A DNA stretch of 64,000 bases from Oryzias latipes (taxonomy: Eukaryota > Chordata > Actinopteri > Beloniformes > Adrianichthyidae): NCBI RefSeq assembly GCF_002234675.1, contig NC_019862.2, positions 18,809,514 through 18,873,513 on the forward strand, read 5' to 3'. Shown piece by piece: positions 61,801-64,000 of this stretch. The position numbers were made by a program, and so were the translations under genes. A model generated the notes under the pieces. That model saw only the letters and a list, made by a program, of their open reading frames with translations, searched no databases and had not been told where the DNA came from. Position 1 is the first letter of the stretch. Every line of letters begins with the position of its first letter.

Positions 61801-64000
61801 AGACACTGCGTATCTTCTCCCCCTGTGTAGACTCACAATCTGGGAGCTCACGCTGAGGAAGGTTGGGTGTGAATGTGTGAGAAAGAGAGAGACAGACCAA
61901 CATGCTAAGATTTAGAAGTGTGATGTGGCAGCTACTGCTGTGGCGTTTAATAACAGCCTCATTAGTGTGTTGCACACACACTCACGTGCACGCTGGTAGG
62001 CCCACACTCGGTGCGCCACAGTAGGACACCTCTTTCTCCTTTCAACAAAGGCTGGCTCTGCACAGCAGTCATGTGACACTTGTTCCCATTGTTCACTACT
62101 GGTGAGGGGTGGTTTTGCAAACACACTTTGTGTGCATGTGTGTGTGTTCATGTGATTGCCAAAACAGGAAGACACTTTAAGCCAAATAGAGAAAACCTCT
62201 TATTCCCATACATGTTTTTGTTTGTCCTCGCTGTTGTGTGTGTGGGTGTGTGTGCATGTGTGTAATGACAGGCTGCTGCTGCTGCAGCATGGGACACTTA
62301 CTGTTTGATGTAAACGCATATTATTGTGTAGAAAGGAAAATCTCTATGTTGGTTTTGTATTTTGTAAACCAGAGGACCCGTGTAAAGCTGTCTGTCGGAC
62401 CTGAATTGTCTGTTGTCAGTGGAGTTAGGGATTTAAATAGGGACAGGTAGCCTTACTTACAGGCTCCCACCAGTCCCCCCAAAACCCCAATTTTAAAACC
62501 ACAACTTTGAAAGGATTAAGCAAAGTGCTTTCTGACTCCTAAATTGATGTGTAGTCTGGGCTGGAGAGCTTGTGATCAAACAGTTGGACTGAATCAAGCT
62601 AAATTTAACAGGAAGGTAGAGTCTCCAACCCTCAAGGGCATATGGGGAATTAAACAGATAATCTTTGTCAGTGAAGGGAAGAAACAAGCCCTTTTGTTTT
62701 ATTGTCAGTCACCCCTGATAATGTGTTTACTACCATCTCCATGCTTGTCTTGCTGTTTCCTCTTTGAGTAACTTCAAGACCTTTTTGTTCCCACTCAAAG
62801 CCATGTGTTTGTGCCTCCATTTGTTTGTGTGTCTGTGTGTTCCCATCTCAAGGTTCTTCACAAATGTTGCTGACCGAGCGAACTTCACTTTACTGTTTTG
62901 TCTGTTTCCTCGTACTAAAGAAAACACTTTTCACACTCAAGCTCCTGCATGTTATTGTGTTTTTGTATCTATATTTATAGTAATGAACTACTTTTAATTA
63001 TCAAACAACATGTCTCTTTTTCTACTCACAGCTTTATAAAATATCCAGTAAATAAATTCCGTACGGCAGCTGCATTCTGGAAAGACGGAACAGAATTTTT
63101 AATGTTTTCTTTATTACCACACTTTTAACTTAGCAGACCTTGGTTTTCGTTTCTACTCCAGTTTTTTTTTTTCCAATGTGTCCTATTCTAGCCTGATCAT
63201 GTGATTTCTTGGGATTTTGGCATAATCAGCAACAGTGATTTTTAGATGGACTTTTTAGAAAACAAAAGAGCAAAAATTATTTAAATAGCATTAGCATATC
63301 GTATTTTAAGTAAAAAGAGCAGTTTAAAGCACAAATAGGGAGAAACCTGAACCCTAAAAAAGCCATAAAGACCCTCAGGGTCTTCCAAGTGGTGCTCATC
63401 CTTTAGTCTTTCTGCCCCTCAGAGGAATCCACACCAGCATGCCTTAGTAGTGCTTCTTTACTGTAGGTGTTGAACTTGGTGTTAGAGGTAACATGACAGT
63501 TATCTCAATCAGAATACTCTGATGTTTCCTCCCCCAGTCTAACACATCCCTGTCCTGAAGCCACATCTGTCCTGCAAAACCTCGCCAACAGCAGCAGCTG
63601 ATCCTAGACAGCGCCCACACTAAAACCGCTGCATTCGTTAATGCAGCAACATGCTTCAGATGATAAAAGACATGACAATAAAAATACCAACTATATGTAA
63701 ATATAGGCTACACAGGATGAATGACAGACATTAAGAGTTGGATTTCAATTAGACATAAAACAGCCAAAGTCAAGACAGATCAAATATGGAAAAAATGAAT
63801 GTGTAAAAGCTTCAGCCAATTATATAAAAGTGGGAAGGTTTTCTTTTATTCTCACTCATTTAAAGCTATACACTCAGATCCAAGACTTTTAAATTATTAA
63901 TTCAACACTTAGTTCAGTGTTGAATTAATGTTTTTAATCCTGGCTTTGGTTGTGCTAAGTGATGCACAATGGTATGATAATCAGTTTGTTGCTATAAATA
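58874..64000. other. Gene-less stretch (probable intron) to the window edge
   Basis: No exon was supported. It includes family X copy 4 at 60590-61075 and imperfect GT-rich patches near 62130-62265. Otherwise it is anonymous AT-rich DNA. Confidence 0.45.
60590..61075. mobile_element. Family X copy 4 (inverted), with perfect 11-bp hairpin
   Basis: ACATGTTCTTGTGGCATTTT, AGTATTTCTTTATTTAAA, and CCATGTACGTCTTTGTTTTC match copy 3. GGATCTACTTG (60792-60802) and CAAGTAGATCC (60807-60817) form a perfect inverted repeat around CAGA. The corresponding hairpin in copy 3 is diverged. Confidence 0.65.

Overview
This window is vertebrate nuclear DNA, almost certainly from a teleost fish. It is AT-rich, its genes are split by GT-AG introns, one gene is a clear orthologue of vertebrate HPS3, and the intervening DNA carries fish-type repeats: a Tc1-like relic, an R4/Dong (Rex6-type) LINE, a pogo-like relic, tRNA-related SINE pieces, hAT-like MITEs, and CA and CTCC-type microsatellites. 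Nothing prokaryotic, viral or CRISPR-like was seen. All gene models were spliced by eye, checking donor and acceptor sites and codon phase at every junction. Names rest on remembered family sequences, not on a search.

Layout. From 970 to 1834 (+) lie the last three exons of an unrecognised gene with a Pro/Ala-rich 10-residue repeat. It converges on a complete 15-exon minus-strand gene (10806 to 2899, 692 residues) with a HECT-type C-terminal domain. In that domain the catalytic cysteine position is alanine and the N-lobe GG-x-R-R-E signature is lost, so it is probably a non-catalytic pseudo-HECT protein. Next on the minus strand is full-length HPS3 (28348 to 13269, 22 coding exons, 1085 residues), with an inferred non-coding first exon near 30.53-30.62 kb and two CCAAT boxes beyond it. 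Divergent from HPS3, a plus-strand gene begins near 32.6 kb. It has a 5' UTR exon, then two coding exons (41833-41922 and 46795-46909) encoding an N-terminal SAM domain, and it runs out of the window. A second, untranslated first-exon candidate ends with a strong donor at 58873.

The large remaining stretches are introns and intergenic DNA with repeats. One family appears at least four times on the right side (34.2, 56.3, 57.3 and 60.8 kb).

Function. HPS3 is a subunit of BLOC-2, which sorts cargo to melanosomes and other lysosome-related organelles. The pseudo-HECT and SAM genes are neighbours with no evident functional link to it. The most noteworthy items are the cysteine-less HECT gene, the 12-glycine microsatellite inside HPS3, a long overlapping upstream ORF at the HPS3 start, a compound-repeat MITE sitting 27 bases from an HPS3 splice donor, and the alternative-promoter arrangement of the SAM gene.
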